Shown: positions 9,320 to 20,795, counted from the stretch's first letter. The stretch is 64,000 bases of DNA from Streptomyces aurantiogriseus (GCF_014649375.1 NZ_BMSX01000006.1:124001-188000), one strand, 5' to 3'. Notes: generated by a model from the letters alone, not told the origin. Numbers and translations are program-made.

Positions 9320-9979
9320 TCAGCTGGTCCAGAACTCCCACCAGCGGGTCAGGATCAGCATGCCGATGATGCCGATGTGCAGCACGGGCATGACCCAGGT
9401 GAACTCGCCGAAGAAGCTCTTCAGCCAGCCCGGGGCGGGCAGGAAGCCGTTGCGGATGTTGAACGAGGTCACGTACCAGAACATGATGATCGTCGCGACC
9501 CAGGCCAGGCAGCACCACAGGCACAGGGCGTTGATCCGGTACAGGGACTGGAACGTCAGCCAGGCGCAGAAGCTGACCCCGAAGAGCGTGCCGGCGTTGA
9601 AGGTGAGCCAGTACCAGCGGGGGAAGCGGGCCCGGGCGAGCAGGCTCATACCGACGCCGATGACGATGCCGTAGGTGACGAGGCCGAGCATCGGGTTGGG
9701 GAAGCCGAAGGCCGAGGCCTGGTCGCTCTCCATGACGCTGCCGCAGGAGACGACAGGGTTCAGGCTGCACCCCGGGGTGAAGGTCTTGCCCTCGACCTTG
9801 GCCTCGAGCAGCTTGAACTTGTCGATCGTGATGACCCACGCGGCGAGCAGACCGGCCGCGCCGGTGATCACCAGCAGCAGCGCGAACGCCCGGCTGCCGC
9901 CCGCCGTCCCCGGCGCGTCCGCCTCGGCGCGCTCCGGCTCGGACTTGGTGGAGACGTCTTTGACTGTCGTCTTGCTCAT
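9320..9979 (-). CDS. Vitamin K epoxide reductase (VKOR) family membrane oxidoreductase
   Basis: Bacterial VKOR homologues re-oxidise DsbA-type thiol oxidases using membrane quinones, driving disulfide formation outside the membrane. The 219-residue protein has about five hydrophobic segments. It shows the loop cysteine pair in NPVVSCGSV/FTPGCSLN and the active-site C-x-x-C as CLWC in NALCLWCCLAW. An N-terminal cytoplasmic tail of about 30 charged residues precedes helix 1. The ATG giving MSKTTVKDVS is chosen because the upstream extension is arginine-rich noise. A DsbA-fold protein is encoded elsewhere in the window (57.2 kb), but it has no signal peptide, so a functional pairing is not supported. 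Confidence 0.88.
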   Translation of the reverse strand: MSKTTVKDVSTKSEPERAEADAPGTAGGSRAFALLLVITGAAGLLAAWVITIDKFKLLEAKVEGKTFTPGCSLNPVVSCGSVMESDQASAFGFPNPMLGLVTYGIVIGVGMSLLARARFPRWYWLTFNAGTLFGVSFCAWLTFQSLYRINALCLWCCLAWVATIIMFWYVTSFNIRNGFLPAPGWLKSFFGEFTWVMPVLHIGIIGMLILTRWWEFWTS

Positions 9980-10128
9980 CACGCCGATTCCGTCTTGAGA
10001 CCTGGACCATCTTCGGGCACGGGCCATTGTGCCGCACACGCGCGCGTGCGCACCGTTCGCTCCACATAAGGATGAACCCGCGACGCCCGCCAGGCGCTCG
10101 GTTCCGGACAGCGGCCCCGTACAACGAA

Positions 10129-10158
10129 GGCGCCGGATGCCCTGGGGCAACCGGCGCC
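10129..10158 (-). terminator. Hairpin terminator after hisS
   Basis: GGCGCCGG (10129-10136) pairs with CCGGCGCC (10151-10158), and inside the loop TGCC pairs with GGCA across one A-A mismatch. It is 12 bases beyond the hisS stop on the minus strand, ahead of the VKOR gene promoter region. Confidence 0.65.
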
Positions 10159-10170
10159 CACGCGCGCGTG

Positions 10171-11433
10171 CTAGCCGAGCCGCGACTCCAGCTCCGCCAC
10201 GATCTCGTTGACGCCGACCGCCGTCTGCTCTCCGGACTCCATGTCCTTGAGCTGGACGACGCCCTCGGCGAGGTCGCGCTCACCGGCGACGATCGTGTAG
10301 CGGGCGCCGCTGCGGTTGGCGTTCTTCATGGCGCCCTTGAGGCCCCTGGACCCGTAGGAGAAGTCGGCGGCGACGCCGAGCTTGCGCAGTTCGGTGACCT
10401 TGGCGAAGAGGACGCGACGGGCCTCCTCGCCGAGCGGGACGGCGAACACGCTGGTCGCCGCGGGGAGTTCGAGCTCCACGCCCTCGGCCTCCAGCGCCAG
10501 GACCGTGCGGTCGACGCCGAGGGCCCAGCCCACCGACGGCAGCGCGGGGCCGCCGATCATCTCGGACAGACCGTCGTAGCGGCCGCCGCCGCCCACCGCG
10601 GACTGCGAGCCCAGACCGTCGTGGACGAACTCGAAGGTCGTCCGCGTGTAGTAGTCCAGGCCGCGGACCAGCTTCGGGTCGTCCTCGAAGGCGACGCCCG
10701 CCGCGGTGATCAGCTCGCGGACCTCCTCGTGGTACGCCTTGCAGGCGTCGCAGAGGTAGTCACGCAGGAGGGGGGCGCCCCCCAACTGCTTCTGCACCGA
10801 CTCGCGCTTGTCGTCCAGGACGCGCAGCGGGTTGATCTCGGACCGGCGGAGGGTGTCCTCGTCCAGGTCCAGGCCGCGCAGGAAGTCCTGCAGGGCCGCG
10901 CGGTACACCGGACGGCACTCCTTGTCGCCCAGGCTGTTCAGGAGGATGCGGAAGTTCCTCAAGCCCAGCGAGCGGTACGCCTGATCGGCCAGGATGATCA
11001 GCTCGGCGTCCAGCGCCGGGTCCTCGGCGCCGATCGCCTCGGCGCCCACCTGGGAGAAGTGGCGGTAACGGCCCTTCTGGGGGCGCTCGTAGCGGTAGTA
11101 CGAGCCGGAGTACCAGAGCTTGACCGGGAGGTTGCCCGCCTTGTGCAGGTTGGCCTCCAGGGCCGCGCGCAGGACGGACGCGGTGCCCTCGGGACGCAGG
11201 GCCAGCTTGGTGCCGCCCTTGGTCTCGAAGGCGTACATCTCCTTGGTCACGATGTCGGTCGACTCGCCGACACCGCGCGCGAACAGCTCGACGCTCTCGA
11301 AGCCGGGGGTCTCGATGTAGCCGTAGCCGGAGTTGCGCAGGGGCGCGGCGATCGCCTCGCGGACGGCGAGGTACTTGGCGGAGTCGGGCGGCAGAAGGTC
11401 GTACGTGCCCTTGGGGGCATTGAAGGTGCTCAC
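10171..11433 (-). CDS. hisS: Histidyl-tRNA synthetase
   Basis: Class II synthetase charging tRNA-His, 420 residues. It shows motif 2 ([16 protein letters not shown]), the HisA-type motif [14 protein letters not shown], the Gly-rich GGRYDGL, and motif 3 ([12 protein letters not shown]), followed by the anticodon-binding domain. The GTG giving [16 protein letters not shown] matches family N-termini; a longer open frame is not homologous. It begins 13 bases after the metallo-hydrolase stop, so the two are probably cotranscribed. Confidence 0.96.
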   Translation of the reverse strand: MSTFNAPKGTYDLLPPDSAKYLAVREAIAAPLRNSGYGYIETPGFESVELFARGVGESTDIVTKEMYAFETKGGTKLALRPEGTASVLRAALEANLHKAGNLPVKLWYSGSYYRYERPQKGRYRHFSQVGAEAIGAEDPALDAELIILADQAYRSLGLRNFRILLNSLGDKECRPVYRAALQDFLRGLDLDEDTLRRSEINPLRVLDDKRESVQKQLGGAPLLRDYLCDACKAYHEEVRELITAAGVAFEDDPKLVRGLDYYTRTTFEFVHDGLGSQSAVGGGGRYDGLSEMIGGPALPSVGWALGVDRTVLALEAEGVELELPAATSVFAVPLGEEARRVLFAKVTELRKLGVAADFSYGSRGLKGAMKNANRSGARYTIVAGERDLAEGVVQLKDMESGEQTAVGVNEIVAELESRLG

Positions 11434-11446
11434 GGGAAGTCTCTCG

Positions 11447-12154
11447 TCACATTCCTCGTCGGGGAGCAGGCTGAGCTCCCTGGCCGGCGGCCACCTGCCG
11501 CAGATACGGGTTGGTGGCGCGCTCCTGGCCGATGGTCGTCTGGGGGCCGTGGCCGGACAGCACCACGGTCGAGTCGTCGAGCGGCAGGCACACGCGGGCC
11601 AGCGAGTCGAGCATCTCGGCCATGTCACCGCCGGGCATGTCGGTGCGTCCGATGGAGCCGGCGAACAGCAGGTCGCCCGAGAAGAAGACGGACGGAATGT
11701 CCGCGGACTCGGGCAGCCGGAAGGTCACCGACCCCTTGGTATGGCCCGGCGCGTGCGCGACGGAGAACTCCAGACCCGCCAGGGACAACTCGGTGCCGTC
11801 GGTCAGCGCGCGGACGTCGTCCGGCTCCCCCACGGTGAGCTCGCCCATCAGCGGCATCCCGATGGACCGGCCGAGCGCCTTCTCGGGGTCGCTCATCATG
11901 TACCGGTCCTCGGGGTGGATCCAGGCCGGTACGTCGTGCGCGCCGCACACCGGGACGACCGAGGCCACATGATCGAGGTGGCCGTGGGTGAGGACGACGG
12001 CGACGGGCTTGAGCCGATGCTTCTTCAGTGCTTCCTCGACTCCGGGGGCCGCCTGGTGGCCCGGGTCGATGATCACGCACTCCTCACCGGCGGCGGGGGC
12101 GACGAGATAACAGTTCGTCCCCCAGGCCCCGGCGGGGAACCCGGCAATGAGCAC
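11447..12154 (-). CDS. MBL-fold metallo-hydrolase (glyoxalase II-like)
   Basis: 235 residues, GTG start ([18 protein letters not shown]). The metal-binding motif THGHLDH is intact, and the later ligands are seen in [16 protein letters not shown] and SGHGPQT. This subgroup resembles hydroxyacylglutathione hydrolases, but actinomycetes lack glutathione, so a mycothiol-linked or other thioester substrate is more likely (inference). It is first in an apparent two-gene unit with hisS, a pairing common in actinobacteria. Confidence 0.85.
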   Translation of the reverse strand: MLIAGFPAGAWGTNCYLVAPAAGEECVIIDPGHQAAPGVEEALKKHRLKPVAVVLTHGHLDHVASVVPVCGAHDVPAWIHPEDRYMMSDPEKALGRSIGMPLMGELTVGEPDDVRALTDGTELSLAGLEFSVAHAPGHTKGSVTFRLPESADIPSVFFSGDLLFAGSIGRTDMPGGDMAEMLDSLARVCLPLDDSTVVLSGHGPQTTIGQERATNPYLRQVAAGQGAQPAPRRGM

Positions 12155-12334
12155 GATCGTCCTTCGTTTGTATCGGTACGGGAGGGCTTGCGAGCGGCTA
12201 CGCCCGTCGTCAGAGACTACCGGCGCTGCCGTTTCCTCAGCGAACCCATATACGGTACGGGGCACACGCAGGCGGTCGGCTCACAGGACGCACGCGTACC
12301 GGTGGACATACGAGACGCATGAGGAGAGAACCCG

Positions 12335-13150
12335 GTGGTCACCCAGGAACAGCGCAAGCGTCAGCTCGCCCGGGAGAAGTTCTTGCGGCAGCAGCAGCGC
12401 CGCACGGCCGCGCGGCGCAAGGCGCGCGTGCGCAACTCGGTGATCGCGTCGGTGCTCGGCGTGATTCTGGTGGGCAGCCTGACCCTCTACACCACGGGCG
12501 CCCTCAAGGACGACGACAAGTCGAACGCGAGCTCCGAGTCGTCGCCTGCCGCCACGCCCAGCGCGGCCAAGGACCCGTGCGAGAAGGCCGCCGCGGGCTC
12601 GGTCAAGACGGCGACCTGGAAGAAGGAGCCGGCGATGACGATCGAGAAGTCGGCGAAGTACACCATGAAGCTCGCGACCACCTGCGGTGACATAGACGTC
12701 GCGCTGAAGACGTCGGCGGCGCCGCACACGGTGAACTCGTTCAACTTCCTTGCGAGCAAGGGCTACTTCGACCACACCAAGTGCCACCGGCTCACCACCA
12801 ACGGCATCTACGTGCTGCAGTGCGGCGACCCGACGGGCAGCGGCAGCGGCGGACCGGGCTACACCATCCCGGACGAGAACCTGAAGGACACGAGCCTCAA
12901 GGACAACGTCTACCCGGCGGGCACGGTCGCGATGGCCAACACCGGTCAGGCGCACACCGGCGGCAGCCAGTTCTTCCTCGTCTACCAGGACAGCTCGCTC
13001 CCGCCCAGCTACACACCGTTCGGTACGGTGTCGGCCGAGGGCATGGCCGTGCTGAAGAAGATCGCCGCCGCGGGCGAGAGCACGGGCGCCGGTGACGGCG
13101 CTCCGAACGCGACGGTCGTGATCAACAAGGCGACGGTCACCAAGTCCTGA
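12335..13150 (+). CDS. Membrane-anchored cyclophilin-type peptidyl-prolyl cis-trans isomerase
   Basis: 271 residues, GTG start with GGAGAG 7 bases upstream. A strongly basic cytoplasmic N-terminus (1-33), one membrane helix (about 34-54), a Ser/Ala/Pro linker, then a cyclophilin domain (about 105-270). Core motifs are CGDIDVAL, HTVNSFNFLASKGYFD, the substrate-loop CHRL, and GSQFFLVYQD. It should act outside the membrane on exported proteins. The catalytic Arg is present in FDHTKCHRL. It is divergent from the metallo-hydrolase/hisS unit, with 180 bases between starts that must hold both promoters. Confidence 0.9.
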   Translation: MVTQEQRKRQLAREKFLRQQQRRTAARRKARVRNSVIASVLGVILVGSLTLYTTGALKDDDKSNASSESSPAATPSAAKDPCEKAAAGSVKTATWKKEPAMTIEKSAKYTMKLATTCGDIDVALKTSAAPHTVNSFNFLASKGYFDHTKCHRLTTNGIYVLQCGDPTGSGSGGPGYTIPDENLKDTSLKDNVYPAGTVAMANTGQAHTGGSQFFLVYQDSSLPPSYTPFGTVSAEGMAVLKKIAAAGESTGAGDGAPNATVVINKATVTKS

Positions 13151-13191
13151 CGGCAGGGCGGCCAACAGCGCAATTTCGGTCGCGCTGGATG

Positions 13192-13221
13192 CGGACAGGC
13201 GCCCCGCCGGTCGCCTATGTT
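13192..13221 (+). promoter_or_regulatory. Putative housekeeping-type promoter of the DUF349 gene
   Basis: CGGACA (13192-13197) and TATGTT (13216-13221) are separated by 18 bases, a fair match to the HrdB consensus. They lie 73 bases before the GTG of the DUF349 gene and after the cyclophilin stop. Prediction by eye only. Confidence 0.35.
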
Positions 13222-13293
13222 GGCCGTGACGAAACTGTGGACGATGCCCGGGGGCGCCGAAGCCCCACGCAGGCATCATGTGGAGGAGGCGCT

Positions 13294-14523
13294 GTGAGCA
13301 GCGACCCGTGGGGCCGCGTCGACGAGACGGGGACCGTGTACGTGCGTACGGCCGACGGCGAGCAGGTCGTCGGTTCCTGGCAGGCCGGCTCTCCTGAGGA
13401 GGCGCTGGCCTACTTCGAGCGCAAGTACGAGGGCCTGGTTGTCGAGATCGGCCTCCTCGAGAAGCGAGTCCAGACCACCGACCTGTCGGCGAAGGACGCC
13501 CAGGTCGCCATCGACCACCTGCGCGAGCAGGTGGACGCGCACCACGCGGTCGGCGACCTGGACGCGCTGCGGGCCCGGCTGGACAAGCTGGTGGCGACCG
13601 TCGAGGCGCGCCGCGAGGAGCGCAAGCAGCAGCGCGCCAAGCAGTCCGACGAGGCCCGCAAGGCCAAGGAGGACCTGGTCACGGAGGCGGAGCAGCTGGC
13701 GCAGTCCGACCAGTGGCGGGCGGCCGGTGAGCGGCTGCGCGCCCTGGTGGACACCTGGAAGGGCCTGCCGCGCCTCGACCGCAAGTCGGACGACGAGCTG
13801 TGGCACCGGTTCTCGCATGCGCGCTCGGCGTTCTCCAAGCGCCGCAAGGCGCACTTCGCGCAGCTGGACGCGCAGCGCGAGGAGGCCCGCAGGACGAAGG
13901 AGCGGCTGGTCGCCGAGGCCGAGGCGCTGTCGGGGTCGACGGACTGGGGTCCGACGGCCGCGCGCTACCGCGAGCTGATGGCGGAGTGGAAGGCCGCGGG
14001 CCGGGCCCAGCGCGAGCACGAGGACGACCTGTGGAACCGCTTCCGCGGCGCCCAGGACGTCTTCTTCGCCGCCCGCAGCTCGGTCTTCGCCGAGCGCGAC
14101 GCCGAGCAGGCGGAGAACCTGAAGCTGAAGGAGGAGCTGGCCGAGGAGGCCGAGAAGCTGCTGCCGATCGAGGATCTGAAGGCGTCGCGTGCCGCGTTCC
14201 GTTCGATCAATGAGCGCTGGGAGGCCATCGGCCATGTGCCGCGGGACGCCCGGCCGAAGGTCGAGGGCCGGATGCACGCCGTGGAGCGGGCGATCCAGGA
14301 GGCCGAGGAGGCCGAGTGGCGCCGGACCAACCCGGAGGCCCGCGCGCGTGCCGAGGGTCTGACCGGTCAGCTCCAGGCTGCCGTGGACAAGCTGAAGGGC
14401 CAGATCGAGCAGGCGCGGGCCCAGGGCAACACCGCCAAGGCCGACAAGCTGGAGCGGGAGCTGGAGGGCCGCCAGGCGCTGCTGGACCAGGCGCTGAAGG
14501 GTCTGCAGGAGTTCGGCGGCTGA
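13294..14523 (+). CDS. DUF349 domain-containing coiled-coil protein
   Basis: 409 residues, GTG start with GGAGGAGG 4 bases upstream. It is built from repeated DUF349 units, each recognisable by W-[KR]-x-x-G and WNRF-like pieces (DTWKGLPR, ELWHRFSHARSAF, AEWKAAGRA, DLWNRFRGAQDVF, INERWEAIGHVPR), linked by long charged helices rich in Glu, Ala, Arg and Lys. The C-terminus (about 350-405) is a coiled coil. DUF349 proteins are widespread in actinobacteria but have no settled biochemical function; it lies next to relA in this region, from which it is separated here by the kinase/caspase cassette. Confidence 0.88.
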   Translation: MSSDPWGRVDETGTVYVRTADGEQVVGSWQAGSPEEALAYFERKYEGLVVEIGLLEKRVQTTDLSAKDAQVAIDHLREQVDAHHAVGDLDALRARLDKLVATVEARREERKQQRAKQSDEARKAKEDLVTEAEQLAQSDQWRAAGERLRALVDTWKGLPRLDRKSDDELWHRFSHARSAFSKRRKAHFAQLDAQREEARRTKERLVAEAEALSGSTDWGPTAARYRELMAEWKAAGRAQREHEDDLWNRFRGAQDVFFAARSSVFAERDAEQAENLKLKEELAEEAEKLLPIEDLKASRAAFRSINERWEAIGHVPRDARPKVEGRMHAVERAIQEAEEAEWRRTNPEARARAEGLTGQLQAAVDKLKGQIEQARAQGNTAKADKLERELEGRQALLDQALKGLQEFGG

Positions 14524-14540
14524 GCCCTGTCGAGGCCGTG

Positions 14541-14574
14541 ACGGCCCGGCTGTGGGAGACCACGGCCGGGCCGT
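14541..14574. terminator. Bidirectional hairpin terminator between convergent genes
   Basis: ACGGCCCGGC (14541-14550) pairs perfectly with GCCGGGCCGT (14565-14574), followed by TTTC on plus. It sits 17 bases after the DUF349 stop and 25 bases after the caspase-like stop, so it can end both transcripts. Confidence 0.65.
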
Positions 14575-14599
14575 TTCGCGTGTCGGGCCGTACAGCCCC

Positions 14600-15733
14600 T
14601 CAGGCCGGTCCGCCCCGCTCGCTGATGTCCAGGGCGTGTTTGAGGACCTCGCAGGCCTGAAGGTGGTTGCCGGACTCCTGGAGCAGATCGGCCAGTCGTC
14701 GGCAGACCAGGACCGCCTCGGGTCCGTACACCTTGTGGACCTGTTGGAAGGCGAGTTCCAGGACCTCGATGGCCTCCTTGATCTGGCCGGTCTCGGCAAG
14801 CAGTTCGGAGAGTTCGAGCTGGACGGCGAGGAGGTCGCCCTCGGCGCCGGCGGTCTGCTGTTCCTGGAGGGCGAGGCGCAGGACGGGCAGGGCGTCGCGG
14901 ATGTTGCCCTTGGCGCGTAGGAGACGGGCGACGGCGAGACCGGTGGAGACCATGGCGGCGCGGACGTCTGCGGGCAGGACGGGTCCGGGGACACGGTGGC
15001 CGGCGCGGGCCTTGTTGCGCGCCAGGGGGAGCCGTCCGACGCCGTTCTCCTGGGAGTGCTGGGGCAGCGGCCGGTTCTTGGCGCGCAGGCGCTCCAGAAG
15101 GACGCGGTAGAGCGTGTCCAGGTCGATCAGCTCGGGGGCGTCGTCGACGCCGTGGCGCAGGACGCCCAGGAGTTCACCGGTGAAGGCGGTGTAGCGCTCG
15201 CCGTCGGGGGCGAGGGCGATCCGGTCGCGGGGTGAGGCGGTCAGGACGTAGGCGCCGTCCACGGCGGCCTCCGCGGCGAGGATGTCACCGCCGCCCAGGG
15301 CACGGGCGGCGCGGCCGCTGAAGCAGCAGTCGAGGACGACGACCTTGCGGCGGGCACGGGCGGAGCGCAGGGCGGTGCGCAGGTGCTGGTAGGCGACGGC
15401 CGTGTAGCCGAGGTGTTCGCGGGAGTCGCCGAGGGCGAGGTAGAGGTCGGCGGACTCGGCGTCCCGCATGCCGTGTCCGGCGAAGTAGACGAGGAGGGTG
15501 TCGGTGGCCTCCTCGCTCGCCTGGTGGACGGGGTCGAGCAGGGCCTGGGCACTGAGCGGGTCGGTGACGACCGTGCAGTGCTGTACGGGCAGACCCCAGA
15601 CGGTGGCGTCGCACAGTTCGGCGGCGAGGTCCACGACGCCCGCCTCGACGGCGGGCAGTTGAGGCAGGTGGCGGTAGGAGGCGGTGCCGATGAGGACGGC
15701 CCGCGAGCGTGCGGGGTCAGGGAGTGCCGTCAT
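14600..15733 (-). CDS. Caspase-fold protease with C-terminal TPRs, EACC1-associated type
   Basis: 377 residues. The N-terminal half (about 8-235) is a peptidase C14/caspase-like domain: RSRAVLIGTASY strand, catalytic His87 in YFAGHG and catalytic Cys137 in VVLDCCFSG. The substrate-pocket region YVLTASPRDRIA and ERYTAFTGELL follows. Both catalytic residues are intact, so it should be an active Arg- or Asp-type cysteine protease. Residues about 255-375 form helical TPR-like repeats (DALPVLRLAL, QIKEAIEVLELAF, HLQACEVLKHAL). It overlaps the upstream EACC1-like gene by 17 bases, itself overlapping a TPR kinase gene. No signal peptide or membrane helix. Inference: stress- or phage-triggered effector. 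Confidence 0.88.
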   Translation of the reverse strand: MTALPDPARSRAVLIGTASYRHLPQLPAVEAGVVDLAAELCDATVWGLPVQHCTVVTDPLSAQALLDPVHQASEEATDTLLVYFAGHGMRDAESADLYLALGDSREHLGYTAVAYQHLRTALRSARARRKVVVLDCCFSGRAARALGGGDILAAEAAVDGAYVLTASPRDRIALAPDGERYTAFTGELLGVLRHGVDDAPELIDLDTLYRVLLERLRAKNRPLPQHSQENGVGRLPLARNKARAGHRVPGPVLPADVRAAMVSTGLAVARLLRAKGNIRDALPVLRLALQEQQTAGAEGDLLAVQLELSELLAETGQIKEAIEVLELAFQQVHKVYGPEAVLVCRRLADLLQESGNHLQACEVLKHALDISERGGPA

Positions 15734-16145
15734 CGCCTCCGCTTCCCTCGGTGCGCGGGCCGGGCAGGGTGGCGGCGGGTGTGCCGTCGCCGTCGAGGAG
15801 CGTGACGAGGCGGCGTACGGTCTCCTCGTCGCGGGCCGCCTGGGCGGTGAGGAGGACCTCGACGTCGCCGCGGCGCAGGGTGACGGCCGGGGCCCGGCGG
15901 CGGGAGGTCTGCCACTGCAGGACGGAGACGACGAGGGAGGCTGCCGACAGACCGCCGGAGACGGCGAACTGCAGCAGGTCGAAGCCGGTGCCCATGCCGC
16001 CGGGCGGGGGTGGGCCGAGGCTGCCGGGGTGGACGAGCAGGTCGACGGTCTCGTCCTCGCGCAGCCACAGCAGCAGGGAGCGCAGGTCGTCCTCGGTCCC
16101 CGTGACGTCCAGGGAGGCGGAGAGCCCCGCGCCGAAGTCAGTCAT
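15717..16145 (-). CDS. EACC1-like protein (effector-associated constant component 1)
   Basis: 142 residues between the kinase and the caspase, overlapping both (8 and 17 bases). An N-terminal alpha/beta region contains SLDVTGTEDDLRSLLLWLRE and a hydrophobic segment at about 55-73 (FDLLQFAVSGGLSAASLVVS). A second small beta/alpha unit follows (PAVTLRRGDVEVLLTAQAA), then a Gly/Asp/Pro tail. This layout matches the small EACC1 components reported next to caspase, trypsin and other effectors in multicellular bacteria. The role there is thought to be adaptor or signal-transfer. The call depends on the neighbours as much as on sequence. Confidence 0.72.
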   Translation of the reverse strand: MTDFGAGLSASLDVTGTEDDLRSLLLWLREDETVDLLVHPGSLGPPPPGGMGTGFDLLQFAVSGGLSAASLVVSVLQWQTSRRRAPAVTLRRGDVEVLLTAQAARDEETVRRLVTLLDGDGTPAATLPGPRTEGSGGDDGTP

Positions 16146-17496
16146 CGTGTCCGTCCGTTCGTCGTGCCACACGTCTGTTGACGCTGGAGAACAGCTCCAG
16201 CGCGTCGCGCCCGGCGTCGAGCCTGGCCAGGCACACGGCATGCCAGTACTGGCTGGTCAGGGTGGTCGGGTGGTCGGGTCCGAGCGTCGAGAGGCAGACC
16301 GGGACGACGACCGACAGCATCTGCGCCGCCTCCTCGAGCCGGCCGCGCAGCACCAGGGTGACCGCCTCGCGCTGCCGGGACAGCGCGCTCCGCGGGCTCA
16401 TGCTGTCGAGGACGAGCCGACGGGTGGCGTCGCTGAGGGTGGCGGGCCGGAACGGGTCGGACGGCGCCTCTCGCTGAGCGGGCAGGACGGCCGCCTCGTC
16501 CCAGAGGTACTCGGGCGCCTCCTCGACCCGGGAGACCGGTTCGGGGATCGGCGGGAGCGTGTGCACACCCTGTACGGCGTCCTCGCGCGCCCGGCCCGTC
16601 ACCAGGTCCGCCAGCAGCTCCGTACCGCCGTAGCTCAGGGGCAGCAGGGTCTCGCGGACCGTCTCGGCGTCCTGCCTGCGCAGAGCGGGGTCCTGTCGGC
16701 ACAGGTCGTCGACCAGGCGGCACAGGTCCGCCGGGACGTCCGGGCGGCGGCCGGAGAGGCGGGGGACGCCGTCGCCGAGGGCGCGCTGAATGATGGCGCC
16801 GAAGTCGGCCGTCGGGCCGAAGGGCAGTTCGCCCGTGATCATCAGGTACATGCAGGTGCCGAGGCCGTACCAGTCCGCCGCGCCCTCGGGCAGGGCGCCG
16901 CGCATGGCCTCGGGGGCCATGAACTGGGGCGTGCCGACGAGGGCGCCGGTGCGGGTGATCGCGGCCTCGCCGGCCAGCCGGGCCAGTCCGAAGTCCTGGA
17001 GGACGACACGCCCGCTGCCGGTGATGCCGACGTTGGTGGGTTTGACGTCGCGGTGCAGGACGCCGGCCCTGTGGGCAGCGTCCAGCGCCTCCGCGATGCC
17101 GTACGCCACCGTGCTCACCACCGGGGTCGGCAGCGGTCGCCCGCCGGAGACCAGGTCGGCGAGGTTCCTGCCGTCGAGGACCTGCATCACGAGGTACGGG
17201 GTACCGTCGTGCACCCCGTCGTCGTAGAGCGTGACGACGCCGGGGTGGTCGATCCGGGCCAGGGCACGGGCCTCGCGCCGGAAGCGGTCCCAGGCCTCGC
17301 TGTCCCCGGTGAGGCCCTCGACGGCGGTGAGCATCTTGACGGCGACGCGACGGTCGAGCCGGGTGTCCTCCGCCTCGTAGACGACGCCCATGCCACCGCG
17401 CCCGAGGAACCGGACCGGACGGTAGCGGCCGGCGACCAGGACGGGTACCGAGGGCGGCGCAGCACCCGTTAACTCCTCGTGTTCCGGCCCGCCCAT
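16138..17496 (-). CDS. Soluble Ser/Thr protein kinase with C-terminal TPR-like region
   Basis: 452 residues. The kinase domain (about 24-285) is complete: Gly loop FLGRGGMGVVYEAED, K54 in VAVKML, HRDVKPTN with catalytic D150, DFG with D168, and APE in MAPEAM. It ends without a membrane helix or PASTA domains, unlike PknB-type kinases. Instead residues about 360-440 form a helical TPR-like segment carrying LGPDHPTTLTSQYW, the signature of kinesin-light-chain/NB-ARC-associated TPRs. It leads the cassette kinase, EACC1, caspase, with coupled overlaps. Possible roles are sensing and phosphorylating EACC1 or the caspase; this is inference. Confidence 0.87.
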   Translation of the reverse strand: MGGPEHEELTGAAPPSVPVLVAGRYRPVRFLGRGGMGVVYEAEDTRLDRRVAVKMLTAVEGLTGDSEAWDRFRREARALARIDHPGVVTLYDDGVHDGTPYLVMQVLDGRNLADLVSGGRPLPTPVVSTVAYGIAEALDAAHRAGVLHRDVKPTNVGITGSGRVVLQDFGLARLAGEAAITRTGALVGTPQFMAPEAMRGALPEGAADWYGLGTCMYLMITGELPFGPTADFGAIIQRALGDGVPRLSGRRPDVPADLCRLVDDLCRQDPALRRQDAETVRETLLPLSYGGTELLADLVTGRAREDAVQGVHTLPPIPEPVSRVEEAPEYLWDEAAVLPAQREAPSDPFRPATLSDATRRLVLDSMSPRSALSRQREAVTLVLRGRLEEAAQMLSVVVPVCLSTLGPDHPTTLTSQYWHAVCLARLDAGRDALELFSSVNRRVARRTDGHDD

Positions 17497-17536
17497 GCCG
17501 CTCCCCCGTCTCCCCCTGATGAGGTCACCCCACAGG

Positions 17537-20065
<2,529 letters not shown>

Positions 20066-20181
20066 GAGGGCTCCTCGTGCGCGATCCGGGTCCCCCGGTC
20101 AGGCTCCGGAGCACCCATCGTAGCGATCCTGGGCCACAGGATCGCCTCCAGCCCGATGTGAGGGCCGTCTACCGGAGAAAC

Positions 20182-20222
20182 GCAAGGGGCGGACGCCGGA
20201 TTCCTCCGGGCCCGCCCCTTGC
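20182..20222 (-). terminator. Hairpin terminator after apt
   Basis: GCAAGGGGCGG (20182-20192) pairs with CCGCCCCTTGC (20212-20222); the 19-base loop contains a further small CCGG pairing. It lies 25 bases beyond the apt stop on the minus strand and separates apt from relA. Confidence 0.75.
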
Positions 20223-20246
20223 TCGAACGACAGCCGTACGACGTGC

Positions 20247-20795
20247 TCAGACCGTGAGCAGCGCCTCCACCGGCGCTCCGTCCAGCGCCGCCTCCAGGCG
20301 GGGCCGGCCGTTGAGGAAGCCGAGCTCCATCAGAACGGCTACGCCCGCGACCTCGGCGCCCGCGCGCTGGATGAGCTGGATCGACGCCTCGGCGGTGCCG
20401 CCGGTGGCGAGGACGTCGTCGACGACCAGGATGCGGTCGTCGGCGGTGAGGTCCTCGGCGTGTATCTCGATCTCGGCCGAGCCGTACTCCAGGTCGTAGG
20501 CCTGGGCGAGGGTGGCTCCGGGAAGCTTGCCCGCCTTGCGAACGGGGACGAAGCCGAGGCCGGCGCGGACGGCGACCGGGGCGCCGAGGATGAAGCCCCG
20601 GGCCTCCAGGCCGACGACCTTGGTGGCGCCGGTGCGCTCGGCGACCTCCGCGAACGCGTCGGTGAGCGCGGTGAACGCCGCCGGGTCCGCGAGCAGCGGG
20701 GTGATGTCCTTGAACATCACCCCCGGCTCCGGGTAGTCGGCCACGTCACGGATGCGGCTGAGCAGCAGCGCCGTGATGTCTGTGAGCTCCGTCAT
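20247..20795 (-). CDS. apt: Adenine phosphoribosyltransferase
   Basis: Salvages adenine to AMP with PRPP. 182 residues, with the type I phosphoribosyltransferase PRPP loop RILVVDDVLATGGTAEA, the GLEARGFILGAPVA stretch, and the APRT N-terminus DYPEPGVMFKDITPLL. The ATG overlaps the secF stop (ATGA). The secD-secF-apt-relA order is widespread in actinobacteria. Confidence 0.96.
   Translation of the reverse strand: MTELTDITALLLSRIRDVADYPEPGVMFKDITPLLADPAAFTALTDAFAEVAERTGATKVVGLEARGFILGAPVAVRAGLGFVPVRKAGKLPGATLAQAYDLEYGSAEIEIHAEDLTADDRILVVDDVLATGGTAEASIQLIQRAGAEVAGVAVLMELGFLNGRPRLEAALDGAPVEALLTV

Noticed and set aside
10810..12154. T-box or other leader in front of hisS or thrS
   Set aside because: Upstream spaces are 13 bases (hisS) and about 120 bases (thrS) with no stem I or antiterminator-like pattern.
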